A stretch of DNA of 38,518 nucleotides from an uncultured Lachnospiraceae bacterium. GTDB lineage: Bacteria > Bacillota > Clostridia > Lachnospirales > Lachnospiraceae. The stretch spans positions 8,476-46,993 of the forward strand of contig CAJTQG010000015.1 of assembly GCA_910578605.1 (NCBI GenBank), written 5' to 3'. Within the stretch, counting starts at the first letter, position 1, and each line of letters opens with the position of its first letter. Position numbers and translations under genes: made by a program. This document shows, one piece after another, positions 24,420 to 33,039 of the stretch. The notes below the pieces were generated by a model. That model had not been told where the DNA came from. It worked only from the letters and a program-made list of their open reading frames with translations, and ran no database searches.

Positions 24420-25151
24420 ATGAGAGCATATGCGAAAACGGATATGGGACAAAAGCGGACAACAAATCAGGATTTCGTCTATTGTTCTATTGATGCCGTG
24501 GGGCAGCTCCCCAACTTGTTTATTGTAGCAGACGGAATGGGAGGGCACAGGGCAGGTGATCTGGCATCTCATTTTACCGTGGAGAGATTTATCAAGGCGG
24601 TAGAGGAATCCGATGCAGAAAATATGATATCTATTATTGACGAGGCGGTGGTAACCGCCAACAGTGCACTGATGGACAAAGCAAAAGAGAGTGAAGACTA
24701 TGAAGGAATGGGAACAACGCTTGTTGTGGCGACAATTGTAGACCATTCTCTTTTCGTTGCCAATATTGGTGATAGTCGTCTCTATTTAATCAGTGAGGAT
24801 ATCCACCAGATTACCCGAGACCATTCTCTTGTGGAGGAGATGGTAAAGTTAGGCGAGTTGGACAAGGAGAGCGCTAGGACTCATGCAAAAAAGAATATTA
24901 TAACTAGAGCAGTGGGTGCCAACCGAAATGTGATAGCAGATTTTTTTGAGATTGAGTTTTCACAGGGCGACCGTATTCTCATGTGTTCTGATGGTTTGAC
25001 TAATATGGTGGAGGATAAGACCATTAAGGAAATCATTACAGGCTGCGGCGATATTCAGGAGGCAGTACATAAATTGATAAAGACTGCTAATGACAACGGC
25101 GGCAAAGATAATATAGCGGTTGTGTTAGTGGAACCGGATTATAAAGATTAG
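24420..25151 (+). CDS. prpC: PP2C-type Ser/Thr phosphatase partnered with PrkC
   Basis: This Mn-dependent phosphatase reverses phosphorylation by the adjacent PASTA kinase. The 243-aa protein shows the PP2C motifs in order: TDMGQKRTTNQDF, VADGMGGHRAGD with metal Asp, GDSRLYLI, CSDGLTNMVED and GGKDNIAVVLV. GGAGG lies across the end of rlmN, 7 nt before the ATG. It is a soluble cytoplasmic enzyme with no membrane segment, and the kinase follows 17 nt later. Confidence 0.96.
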   Translation: MRAYAKTDMGQKRTTNQDFVYCSIDAVGQLPNLFIVADGMGGHRAGDLASHFTVERFIKAVEESDAENMISIIDEAVVTANSALMDKAKESEDYEGMGTTLVVATIVDHSLFVANIGDSRLYLISEDIHQITRDHSLVEEMVKLGELDKESARTHAKKNIITRAVGANRNVIADFFEIEFSQGDRILMCSDGLTNMVEDKTIKEIITGCGDIQEAVHKLIKTANDNGGKDNIAVVLVEPDYKD

Positions 25152-25168
25152 AAAGGCATGGTACAGTG

Positions 25169-27436
25169 ATGATAAGAAAAGGAATGTTTATGGGCGACCG
25201 CTATGAAATTATAGATAAGGTTGGTTCCGGCGGAATGTCCGACGTATATAAAGCAAAAGATCACAAGTTAAACCGATTTGTAGCCATAAAGGTGCTGAAG
25301 GCAGAGTTTAGCGAGGACAAAAATTTTGTTTCTAAATTTAAGGTGGAAGCCCAGTCTGCTGCCGGCTTAGCACATCCGAATATTGTGAATGTATTTGATG
25401 TAGGTGAGGATAACGGTATGCACTATATCGTTATGGAGATGATAGAGGGTATCACCTTAAAGAAATATGTGGAAAAGAAAGGGCAGCTTCCGGCCAACGA
25501 GGCGGTTAGTATTGCCATTCAGGTGGCACAGGGTATAGAAGCCGCCCATAATAACCATATTATTCACCGTGATATTAAGCCCCAGAATATTATTATTTCC
25601 CGGGAGGGAAAGGTGAAGGTGACGGATTTTGGAATTGCCAGAGCGGCTTCCACCAACACAGTGAATTCCAACGCTATGGGTTCTGTCCACTATATATCAC
25701 CAGAGCAGGCAAGGGGCGGTTTTATTGATGAGAAGAGTGATATTTATTCCCTTGGTATTACTCTATATGAGATGCTGACAGGTCATGTTCCCTTTGAGGG
25801 GGATACTACAGTGGCCATTGCCATCCAGCATATACAAAATGAAATTCCATCCCCTAGAAATTTTGTTCCAGAGCTTCCAGTAAGTGTGGAGAGAATTATT
25901 GAAAAATGTACGCAGAAAAAGGCAGATTTCAGATATTTAAAAGTGTCCTCCCTGATTGCGGATTTAAAGCATTCGCTTGTGGCGCCGGATGAAGATTTTG
26001 TGGAGATGAATTCTGGAATCAGTGAAAATGGTCATACAGTTGTGATTACACCAGATTTAAGAAGTCAGATTCGCAGACAGACAACGGCAGATGCAGGAGA
26101 ATTAGACGAGCAGGATGATATTGCAGCGGGAAGAAATTCTATGTCAGGGGAGGAAGATGACTTGTCGGAAATGGATGTCTATGATGACCCATATGGAGAT
26201 GAGGATGATTTGGATGATGATGGGGATGACGATATTGATGCCATGAGTCCAAAGCTTGACAAAATTATGGGTATTGGCGGTGTGATTGCCTGTGTATTAG
26301 TAATTGGCATTGCCATTGTACTCTTTACTTTGTTTTTAGGTGGATTTAAGAGCTGTAATGGAAATAATGAGAATCCAAAGGAAACTACCAATACATTAGA
26401 TGCAGACCATGTGTATTGTCCCAATGTAATTGGATATACACAGGAGGAAGCAGTTGAAATTTTGAGAAAAAGCGAGCTGGGCTGTAAGGTTGAGACAGAA
26501 TATTATAATTATGCAGATGAGGGAATAGTGTTTAAGCAGTCTGAGGAGAAGGACAGCGTGGTTGCAAAGCACAGCACCATTACAATTACTGTGAGTAAGG
26601 GTGGAGAAAGTCTTGTTGTTCCAGATGTGGTAGATATACCATTCAATGAGGCAAAGGAACAGCTGGAGGAAAAGGGACTGAAGGTAAAGACGATGCAGTC
26701 GGAAAACTATGAATATAATAACGACATTAAGACGGGAAATGTAATCAGAACAGACCCGGTTGCAGATACAGAGGCAAATTACGGTGATGAAGTTACCGTT
26801 TTTGTGAGCAAAGGTAAAGAGACAAGCGATGATACTACGATTGTGCCTGACACAATAGGACGTTCCTTGGAGGATGCGGTCAATATGCTGCACACAAAGG
26901 GGCTTGAGGTTGGCACAAGCGCTTATGATTATGATGAGACAGTACCAAAGGGCCATGTTATTCGAATGTCCTTTGAGCCAAATGAAAAAATACCAACTAA
27001 GACGAAAGTGGATTTGATTATCAGTCTTGGCAGGGAGGAGGATGAAACTTCCTCGGAGACCAGCACCACAACAAAGAAGCCTACAACAAAGAAGCCTACA
27101 ACAAAGAAGCCTACAACAGAGTCCACAACAGAGCCTACAACAGAGCCTACAACGGAACCAACAACAGAAAAGCCAACAAGAAAATACACAGCAAAGGTAA
27201 TTTTGAAAAAGTCTGATTTTGAGTGGATAGATGAGGCAGGGGAGGAAATCACCTCTGGTACAGTAACCATTGCCGCAGACGGAGCCACTATTACCTCCGC
27301 AAATAAATTTTCGGCTATTTCTGATTGGGAGAATCCAATTACCCTGGAATTATCAGGAGATGCAGCACAGACAGTCACGATTGTGGTATCCGTAGATGGA
27401 TTCCAGATTGGACAGCGCACTGTGTCATTACAGTAA
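25169..27436 (+). CDS. prkC: PASTA-domain Ser/Thr protein kinase with extra C-terminal domain
   Basis: PrkC senses wall fragments or lipid II through PASTA domains and phosphorylates wall-growth and translation targets. The 755-aa protein has a kinase domain at about 10-270 (VGSGGMSDVYKAK, HRDIKPQNI near 132, DFGIARA) and an acidic linker (about 320-360) of Asp/Glu clusters. One membrane helix at about 363-391 is followed by three PASTA repeats at about 411-476, 478-549 and 554-617. A Thr/Pro/Lys-rich repeat (about 629-671) and a C-terminal domain of about 85 aa with a beta-rich pattern, not seen in B. subtilis PrkC, complete it. ATG 25169 gives MIRKGMF; GTG 25166 and ATG 25190 (AAAAGGA just ahead) are alternatives. 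It follows prpC and precedes rsgA as usual. Confidence 0.95.
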   Translation: MIRKGMFMGDRYEIIDKVGSGGMSDVYKAKDHKLNRFVAIKVLKAEFSEDKNFVSKFKVEAQSAAGLAHPNIVNVFDVGEDNGMHYIVMEMIEGITLKKYVEKKGQLPANEAVSIAIQVAQGIEAAHNNHIIHRDIKPQNIIISREGKVKVTDFGIARAASTNTVNSNAMGSVHYISPEQARGGFIDEKSDIYSLGITLYEMLTGHVPFEGDTTVAIAIQHIQNEIPSPRNFVPELPVSVERIIEKCTQKKADFRYLKVSSLIADLKHSLVAPDEDFVEMNSGISENGHTVVITPDLRSQIRRQTTADAGELDEQDDIAAGRNSMSGEEDDLSEMDVYDDPYGDEDDLDDDGDDDIDAMSPKLDKIMGIGGVIACVLVIGIAIVLFTLFLGGFKSCNGNNENPKETTNTLDADHVYCPNVIGYTQEEAVEILRKSELGCKVETEYYNYADEGIVFKQSEEKDSVVAKHSTITITVSKGGESLVVPDVVDIPFNEAKEQLEEKGLKVKTMQSENYEYNNDIKTGNVIRTDPVADTEANYGDEVTVFVSKGKETSDDTTIVPDTIGRSLEDAVNMLHTKGLEVGTSAYDYDETVPKGHVIRMSFEPNEKIPTKTKVDLIISLGREEDETSSETSTTTKKPTTKKPTTKKPTTESTTEPTTEPTTEPTTEKPTRKYTAKVILKKSDFEWIDEAGEEITSGTVTIAADGATITSANKFSAISDWENPITLELSGDAAQTVTIVVSVDGFQIGQRTVSLQ
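27068..27178 (+). repeat. In-frame Thr-rich tandem repeats in prkC
   Basis: About three 15-bp units encode PTTKK and then about four 12-bp units encode PTTE (one as STTE). Three of the longer units are identical at the DNA level, so recent expansion or contraction is likely. The segment lies outside the membrane between the last PASTA domain and the C-terminal domain. Confidence 0.85.
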
Positions 27437-27451
27437 AGATGTGGTAGCCTT

Positions 27452-28342
27452 ATGCAGGGAAAAATAATAAAAGGAATTGCAGGATTTTATTATGTGAATA
27501 TAGAGGGGAAGGGGATATACGAATGTAAGGCAAAGGGTGTATTTCGAAATAAAAATGTCAAGCCTATTGTAGGTGACAATGTGGAGATTGATGTTTTAAA
27601 TGGCCAGGAGCTAATCGGCAATATTACCCAGGTGTTAGAGCGGAGCAATCAGCTGGTTAGACCTGAGGTTGCCAATATTGATCAGGCATTGATTGTGTTT
27701 GCCCTACAATCCCCGAAGCCAAATTTGAATTTGTTGGACCGGTTTTTAGTGATGATGGAAAGACAGGAACTTCCCTGTGTAATATGTTTGAATAAGACAG
27801 ATTTAGAAGAAGAACAGAAAATAAGGGAAATCAAAGAAATGTATGAGAGTGCCGGCTATATGGTATTGTGTACCAGTGTTCTGCAGGATGAGGGAACGAA
27901 GGAGCTGTGGGAATGTCTGCAAGGCAGAACGACTGCTCTGGCAGGCCCCTCCGGTGTAGGGAAATCCTCCATGTTAAATGCTCTTTTAGGAACCGGCCAA
28001 GCCCAGACAGGCTGTGTCAGTGAAAGGATAGGGCGGGGAAAGCACACTACCCGCCACACAGAGATATTTCAGCTGGGGAAAAATACCTACTTGATGGATA
28101 CCCCAGGCTTTAGTTCTCTCTATACAGATATGGAAAAGGAGGAACTAAAGGAGTATTTTCCAGAATTTCGAGAATATGAAGGTATGTGTCGATTTTTAGG
28201 TTGTGTTCATATGGAGGAGCCGGACTGCATGGTAAAGGAAAAAGTAGAGGAAGGCAATATCAGCAAGTCAAGATATGAGAATTATAGATGGATGTTTCAG
28301 GACATGAAAAATCGAAAAAAAACCGAAAGAAAATTTAAATGA
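27452..28342 (+). CDS. rsgA: Ribosome small-subunit GTPase RsgA
   Basis: RsgA is a circularly permuted GTPase that acts in late 30S maturation. The 296-aa protein has an N-terminal OB fold (GKIIKGIAGFYYVN), then the GTPase motifs in permuted order: NKTD, then GPSGVGKSSMLNAL near residue 165, then DTPGFSS. A C-terminal zinc motif CRFLGCVHMEEPDC follows. Its ribosome binding site is weak and 15 nt separate it from prkC, so translation may depend on upstream ribosomes. In B. subtilis the equivalent protein is a PrkC substrate, which fits the neighbourhood. Confidence 0.96.
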   Translation: MQGKIIKGIAGFYYVNIEGKGIYECKAKGVFRNKNVKPIVGDNVEIDVLNGQELIGNITQVLERSNQLVRPEVANIDQALIVFALQSPKPNLNLLDRFLVMMERQELPCVICLNKTDLEEEQKIREIKEMYESAGYMVLCTSVLQDEGTKELWECLQGRTTALAGPSGVGKSSMLNALLGTGQAQTGCVSERIGRGKHTTRHTEIFQLGKNTYLMDTPGFSSLYTDMEKEELKEYFPEFREYEGMCRFLGCVHMEEPDCMVKEKVEEGNISKSRYENYRWMFQDMKNRKKTERKFK

Positions 28343-28425
28343 AAGGATAAATTTCCATTCTCTACTGTCAGTGCTGCCTTTCATGGCGGAATAGAAAGGG
28401 TGATGGAAGCTTATGGGTACAAGAT

Positions 28426-29115
28426 ATGATTGGGGAAGAAGAGAAAGAGAGAATCAAGTTGGCACCTTCTGTTCTGGCAGCAGATTTTTCCAGACTGGGT
28501 GAGGAAGTGAAACAGGTAGTGGAGGCGGGAGCAGATTATATTCATCTAGATGTGATGGATGGTCACTTTGTTCCTAATATTTCCCTTGGGATTCCGGTGG
28601 TACAATGTCTGCGCAAGGTTACGGATGTGCCTTTTGACGTGCATCTGATGGTGGAAAATCCCATCAAGCTTATTGGGGAATTTGCAAGGGTGGGAGCAGA
28701 TATGATTTCCATACATGTGGAGTCCAATGCATCTATGGAGAGAGCCATTATTGCCATCCGCAACAGCGGGTGCAGAGCATGTGTCGTGTTAAATCCCACC
28801 ACACCATTAGAGGCTGTTGAGCCAATTTTAGAGAAGGTGGATATGGTATTGCTTATGACTGTCAATCCAGGTTCTGGAGGGCAGAAATATATTGAAAGTT
28901 CCACAGAAAAGATCCGCACCTTGAGGCGAATGATAAATGAGCGGGGACTGTTGACGGATATACAAGTGGACGGAGGAATTACAACAGAAAATGTATCTAC
29001 AGTTATTGAAGCTGGAGCCAATGTAATTGTGGCAGGTTCCTCTGTATTTCGCGGGGAAAGTAAAGAAAATGTGAAAACGTTTAAGGAGATATTTAAAAGG
29101 TATCATGAAGAATAG
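28426..29115 (+). CDS. rpe: Ribulose-phosphate 3-epimerase
   Basis: Rpe interconverts ribulose-5-phosphate and xylulose-5-phosphate. The 229-aa TIM barrel has KLAPSVLAADFSRLGEEV, LDVMDGHFVPNISLG with a metal/catalytic Asp, VHLMVENP, MTVNPGSGGQKYI and QVDGGI. ATG 28426 is used; the region ahead has only a weak Shine-Dalgarno (GGGT), while a better-placed ATG at 28413 is out of frame. The end overlaps thiN by 11 nt. Confidence 0.95.
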   Translation: MIGEEEKERIKLAPSVLAADFSRLGEEVKQVVEAGADYIHLDVMDGHFVPNISLGIPVVQCLRKVTDVPFDVHLMVENPIKLIGEFARVGADMISIHVESNASMERAIIAIRNSGCRACVVLNPTTPLEAVEPILEKVDMVLLMTVNPGSGGQKYIESSTEKIRTLRRMINERGLLTDIQVDGGITTENVSTVIEAGANVIVAGSSVFRGESKENVKTFKEIFKRYHEE

Positions 29116-29764
29116 GGTATGTATTATAACAGGAGGCTGTCTCTCAAGACAGTTTTTATCAGAATTTTTAAGAAAAGAAAAGTTTCAGAAGGTGATGGCA
29201 GTTGACAATGGTCTAAAATGGTGTGATGAATTAAATATTACGCCAGATTACATTGTGGGTGATTTTGACACGGTCAGTGGGAAGCTTTTACGCAAATATG
29301 AAAACAATAAAAATATACAAATAGAGAGATTAAATCCCCAAAAGGATGATTCTGACACGGAGCATGCACTTTGGCATGTAATATCCTGTCAGCCGGATGA
29401 GATTGTTCTCTTAGGAGGAATGGGCAGTCGAATGGACCATACGATAGCCAATATTTATTCCCTGCAGATTCCGCTGCAATACCATATTCCTGCCTATTTG
29501 ATAGATGAAAATAATCGTATTTCCATTATTAAGCGGGACAAGGTGTTGAAAAAGCAGGAGCAGTACGGTAAATATTTTTCCATTATGCCATTTTCGGACG
29601 GCGTGCGGGGGGTGACAATAACAGGAGCTGCCTATCCTGTGGAGGAGAAGGATTTTACAAAGGATGACAGCTTTAGTTTAGGAATCAGCAATGAAATTGT
29701 GGACGAGGAGGTTCACATCAGCATAAGAGAGGGGCTGCTGCTTTTGTTGGAGACAAAAGATTAG
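29105..29764 (+). CDS. thiN: Thiamine pyrophosphokinase
   Basis: ThiN converts thiamine to thiamine diphosphate with ATP. The 219-aa protein has AVDNGLKWCDELNITPDYIV-GDFDT near residue 38, NPQKDDSDTEHAL, GGMGSRMDHTIANI and a C-terminal substrate-binding region with FSLGISNEI. It starts 11 nt inside rpe, and it is the last plus-strand gene before the convergent ABC-F gene; no clear terminator is visible in the 25-nt gap. Confidence 0.94.
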   Translation: MKNRVCIITGGCLSRQFLSEFLRKEKFQKVMAVDNGLKWCDELNITPDYIVGDFDTVSGKLLRKYENNKNIQIERLNPQKDDSDTEHALWHVISCQPDEIVLLGGMGSRMDHTIANIYSLQIPLQYHIPAYLIDENNRISIIKRDKVLKKQEQYGKYFSIMPFSDGVRGVTITGAAYPVEEKDFTKDDSFSLGISNEIVDEEVHISIREGLLLLLETKD

Positions 29765-29789
29765 GGAATGTTAGTGATTGCCTTGCCGC

Positions 29790-31712
29790 TTATAGCTTAT
29801 CCGACAACTCCTCCCAGCGCTCATAAAGAGAACTTAGCTGGTTTTGCAACTCCTCCTGCTGTTTGTGAATTTCGTACAGCTTTTCGCTGTCAGAATAAAT
29901 ATCTGGGTTGGTCAGCTGACAGTTTAATTGGGAGAGAAGATTTTCCTGTTTGGTAATCTCCTCTTCCACTTTTTTATATTCATTTTGAAGCTTGCGAAGC
30001 TTTGCCTGCTGTTCTTTTTGAGCCTTCCAGTCGGCCTTCTGGCTGGATTCTTCCTTCTTATCATTTTGACTTGCCTGTGCATTTGTTTCTCTGGCATACA
30101 AAGCATTCATAGTATCCTTTTTTTCTAGATAATAATCATAATTTCCCATATAAGAAATAAAGGTGTGGTTGTTTAACTCCAAAATTCTGGTGGCTGTTTG
30201 GTTTATAAAATAACGGTCATGGGACACATATAATACGGTTCCCGTGTAATTTTGCAATGCATGCTCTAATATTTCCTTGCTCAGCATGTCCAGATGGTTG
30301 GTAGGCTCATCTAAAATTAAAAAATTGGCTTTTGACAGCATAAGCTTTGCTAAGCATAATCGACCTCTTTCTCCGCCGCTCAAATCTCCAACCAACTTAA
30401 ATACGTCATCTCCGGTAAAAAGGAAGGCAGCCAGCATATTGCGGATTTGGGTGCCTGTCATCTGTGGATAAGTGTCGGATATCTCGTCAAAGATAGATTT
30501 ATGGGGAGAGAGAACTTGGTGCTCCTGGTCATAATATCCAATCTCTACATTTGTACCAAGGCGCAATTCACCGCTGTCAGCGTCAAGCTGCTGACAAATG
30601 ATTTTTAACAGGGTAGTCTTTCCGGTTCCATTTCCTCCAATAACAGCAACTCTCTCCCCACGTTTTATGTCTGCGTTAAAATCAGAAAAAAGCAGGCTGT
30701 CAAAAGATTTGGACATGTCTTTTATGGAAAGCACATCGGTTCCACTGATAACTTGTGGGTTTAGAGTAAGCTTCATTCTTGCATTTTGTTCTGTTGGTTT
30801 TTCTAAAACTTCTATTTTGGCAAGCATTTTTTCTCGGCTTTCTGCCCTTTTAATGGATTTTTCCCGGTTGAAGGATTTTAATTTATCAATTACTGCCTGC
30901 TGGTGCTTAATTTCTCTTTGTTGATTCTCATATTGTTTTTGTTCACTTTCTCTAAGCAGGTCTCTTTTTTTTGTGTAATCACTGTAGTTTCCAGAGTATG
31001 TACGAACTTGGCATCTGTCAATTTCAATAATTTTTGAGACGATTTTGTCTAGAAAATAGCGGTCATGAGCGACAATGAGTACACTGCCCTCATATAGGCT
31101 TAAAAAGCTTTCTAACCAGCGTATGGCATCCATGTCCAAATGATTGGTAGGCTCATCCAACAGCAAAATATCAGGTTTGGAGAGGAGCAGTTTTCCTAAA
31201 AACACTCGAGTTTTTTGTCCTCCAGACAAGGTGTTGATTGGTTTTTGAAATTCCTCCTCATGAAAGCCTAGTCCCTTCAATACCCCTGTTAGTTCACTTT
31301 TGTAGGAATAGCCATTTTCCATTTCAAAGGCATGGTTTAATTTGGAATACTGATTTAACGCCTCCTCTAATTCATTTCCCTCCAGTCCCTCCATTTGTTT
31401 TTCTAATTGGCGGATTTGCTGTTCTAGGGCAAGAATATGTTCTTTTACACTTAACAGTTCATCATAAATTGTTGTATTACTGCAAATCTCTACATGCTGT
31501 GCTAAATATCCCAATGTTTTTTCTTTGCCGATAGCTACTGTGCCGCTGTCGGCGGATAATTCCTCTGTGATTATTTTTAAAAGGGTACTTTTGCCGGCAC
31601 CATTGATTCCCACAATAGCTGCCTTTTCCCGCTCTTCTAAAATAAAAGAAGCATCTCTTACAATATCTATACCATCAAAGCTTTTACAAATATGATTACA
31701 TGATAAAATCAT
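29790..31712 (-). CDS. ABC-F family ATPase (YdiF/Uup-like)
   Basis: ABC-F proteins are soluble twin ATPases that act on ribosomes. The 640-aa protein has two ABC domains. The first has Walker A GINGAGKSTLL near residue 35, LSGGQKTRV and DEPTNHLD; the second, after about residue 325, has GGNGTGKTTLL and DLSGGERGRL. Between them is the charged linker helix pair (about 245-310), which contacts P-site tRNA in characterised members. The last 80-90 residues form a Glu/Lys-rich coiled coil like YdiF and Uup. No membrane segment or permease partner exists, so it is not a transporter. A role in resistance is possible but unsupported. It is transcribed away from rex from its own promoter. Confidence 0.92.
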   Translation of the reverse strand: MILSCNHICKSFDGIDIVRDASFILEEREKAAIVGINGAGKSTLLKIITEELSADSGTVAIGKEKTLGYLAQHVEICSNTTIYDELLSVKEHILALEQQIRQLEKQMEGLEGNELEEALNQYSKLNHAFEMENGYSYKSELTGVLKGLGFHEEEFQKPINTLSGGQKTRVFLGKLLLSKPDILLLDEPTNHLDMDAIRWLESFLSLYEGSVLIVAHDRYFLDKIVSKIIEIDRCQVRTYSGNYSDYTKKRDLLRESEQKQYENQQREIKHQQAVIDKLKSFNREKSIKRAESREKMLAKIEVLEKPTEQNARMKLTLNPQVISGTDVLSIKDMSKSFDSLLFSDFNADIKRGERVAVIGGNGTGKTTLLKIICQQLDADSGELRLGTNVEIGYYDQEHQVLSPHKSIFDEISDTYPQMTGTQIRNMLAAFLFTGDDVFKLVGDLSGGERGRLCLAKLMLSKANFLILDEPTNHLDMLSKEILEHALQNYTGTVLYVSHDRYFINQTATRILELNNHTFISYMGNYDYYLEKKDTMNALYARETNAQASQNDKKEESSQKADWKAQKEQQAKLRKLQNEYKKVEEEITKQENLLSQLNCQLTNPDIYSDSEKLYEIHKQQEELQNQLSSLYERWEELSDKL

Positions 31713-31763
31713 AACAATTCTCCATTCTAATATAAATAATACTTATTTCAATATAATAACGCT

Positions 31764-31792
31764 ATTCTATCAAAATACTGTAGAGATGTCAA
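31764..31792 (-). promoter_or_regulatory. Promoter of the ABC-F gene
   Basis: Read on the minus strand, TTGACA (31792-31787) and TAGAAT (31769-31764) are 17 bp apart. The start near 31757 leaves a leader of about 45 nt before the ATG at 31712. Confidence 0.8.
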
Positions 31793-31858
31793 AATTTTGT
31801 AATAGTTCAGGTGAAGGAAAAACTGCTGCAAAATTTGTATTTGTTTCAGTTGGGAGGT

Positions 31859-31887
31859 TTGACAAAGTTTTCACAATCCACTATAAT
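31859..31887 (+). promoter_or_regulatory. Promoter of rex with an overlapping Rex-box-like operator
   Basis: A full-consensus promoter is present: TTGACA at 31859-31864 and TATAAT at 31882-31887, spacing 17. The 18 nt from 31859 to 31876 (TTGACAAAGTTTTCACAA) agree at 12 of 14 fixed positions with the Gram-positive Rex box TTGTGAAWWWWTTCACAA; the right half is exact. Rex bound here would cover the -35 box, so rex is probably repressed by its own product when NADH is low. Confidence 0.75.
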
Positions 31888-31925
31888 AGAAAACAGTGTA
31901 ATGTGAGGAAAGCAGGTAAAAAAAT

Positions 31926-32561
31926 ATGGAGAGGAAAACGATTTCAAATGCTGTGATTAAAAGGCTTCCAAGATATTATCGCTATTTGGGGGAACTGTTA
32001 GAAAGCGGTGTGGAGAGAATTTCATCCAATGATTTAAGCAGGAGGATGAAGGTGACAGCCTCTCAGATTAGACAGGATTTGAATAATTTTGGTGGGTTTG
32101 GACAGCAGGGCTATGGATATAATGTGAAATTTTTGTATGAGGAAATTGGGAAAATTCTTGGCGTGAATCAGCGGCATAACATGATTATAATAGGAGCAGG
32201 AAATTTGGGGCAGGCCATTGCCAATTACGGGAATTTTGAAAAAAGGGGATTTTTGGTTAAGGCAATGTTTGACATTAATCAGGAATTGATTGGAAAGTAT
32301 TTTGGGGGAGTTCTTGTGCTGGATATGAAGGAAATGGAGTGTTTTGTTAAGTCCCATGATATTCAAATAGCGGCATTGGCGATTCCAAAACAGAAGGCGG
32401 AGGAAATTGCACATAAGCTGGCAGAGTGTGGTGTAAAGGGTTTATGGAATTTTGCACACACAGATTTAAATTTAGAGGAGAATGTGATGGTGGAAAATGT
32501 ACATTTATCGGAGAGCTTGATGAGACTGTCTTACCGCATAGCCCAAAGTGAGCAAACGTAA
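31926..32561 (+). CDS. rex: Redox-sensing transcriptional repressor Rex
   Basis: Rex binds DNA when NAD+ dominates and leaves when NADH rises, controlling fermentation genes. The 211-aa protein has an N-terminal winged helix (RLPRYYRYLGELLESG, then MKVTASQIRQDLNNFGGFGQ) and a Rossmann domain with IIGAGNLGQAIANY near residue 85, followed by FDINQELIGK. A Rex-box-like site overlaps its promoter. It heads the rex-acpS-nnr-alr group. Confidence 0.96.
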   Translation: MERKTISNAVIKRLPRYYRYLGELLESGVERISSNDLSRRMKVTASQIRQDLNNFGGFGQQGYGYNVKFLYEEIGKILGVNQRHNMIIIGAGNLGQAIANYGNFEKRGFLVKAMFDINQELIGKYFGGVLVLDMKEMECFVKSHDIQIAALAIPKQKAEEIAHKLAECGVKGLWNFAHTDLNLEENVMVENVHLSESLMRLSYRIAQSEQT

Positions 32562-32641
32562 AAATGAATCAGTCAATAACCCCCAGCAAGCTGAAATAGT
32601 ATTAGGCATTGTTTCAATGCAGCCAAGAAATGAGGTATCAT

Positions 32642-33004
32642 ATGGTTTACGGATTGGGAAATGATCTGATTGAGATAAAAAGAGTGAAAAAAGCCTGTGA
32701 AAAAGAGGCTTTTTTGTTGCGTTATTTTACGGAGGAGGAAATACTTTACACAAAGAAAAACAGTCGAATGCTGGCGGGTAATTTTGCGGTAAAGGAAGCG
32801 GTAAGCAAAAGCTTTGGAACAGGTTTTTTAGGTTTTATGCCAAAGGATGTGGAGGTTTTGAGGGACGAGAGAGGAAAGCCTTTTGTAAATCTTTATGGAA
32901 AAGCAAAAAATATGATGGAGGAGCAGGGAATAACAAGGATAGAGGTTACGATATCTAACACTCGAGAATATGCCATGGCAACAGCGATTGCGCTGAAGGA
33001 ATAA
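32642..33004 (+). CDS. acpS: Holo-[acyl-carrier-protein] synthase
   Basis: AcpS transfers phosphopantetheine from CoA to acyl carrier protein. The 120-aa protein has GLGNDLIEIKRVKKA with the conserved Asp and AGNFAVKEAVSKSFGTGF with the Mg-binding Glu and Lys. ATG 32642 follows GAGGT at 32632-32636; an upstream in-frame TTG (32609) would add 11 residues unlike the family. nnr follows after 35 nt, a common neighbour. Confidence 0.95.
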   Translation: MVYGLGNDLIEIKRVKKACEKEAFLLRYFTEEEILYTKKNSRMLAGNFAVKEAVSKSFGTGFLGFMPKDVEVLRDERGKPFVNLYGKAKNMMEEQGITRIEVTISNTREYAMATAIALKE

Positions 33005-33039
33005 AACCTATAAGATAGGAAAATAGAAAGGGGAAAGAG

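Noticed and set aside
26929..27420. 163-codon minus-strand frame rich in Val, Gly and Ser
   Set aside because: It is antisense to the Thr-rich repeats and terminal domain of prkC and has no promoter or ribosome binding site of its own.
28413..28428. atgggtacaagatatga before rpe, similar to the tail of the palindromic repeats
   Set aside because: No palindrome precedes it and the similarity is short, so I do not count it as a third copy.
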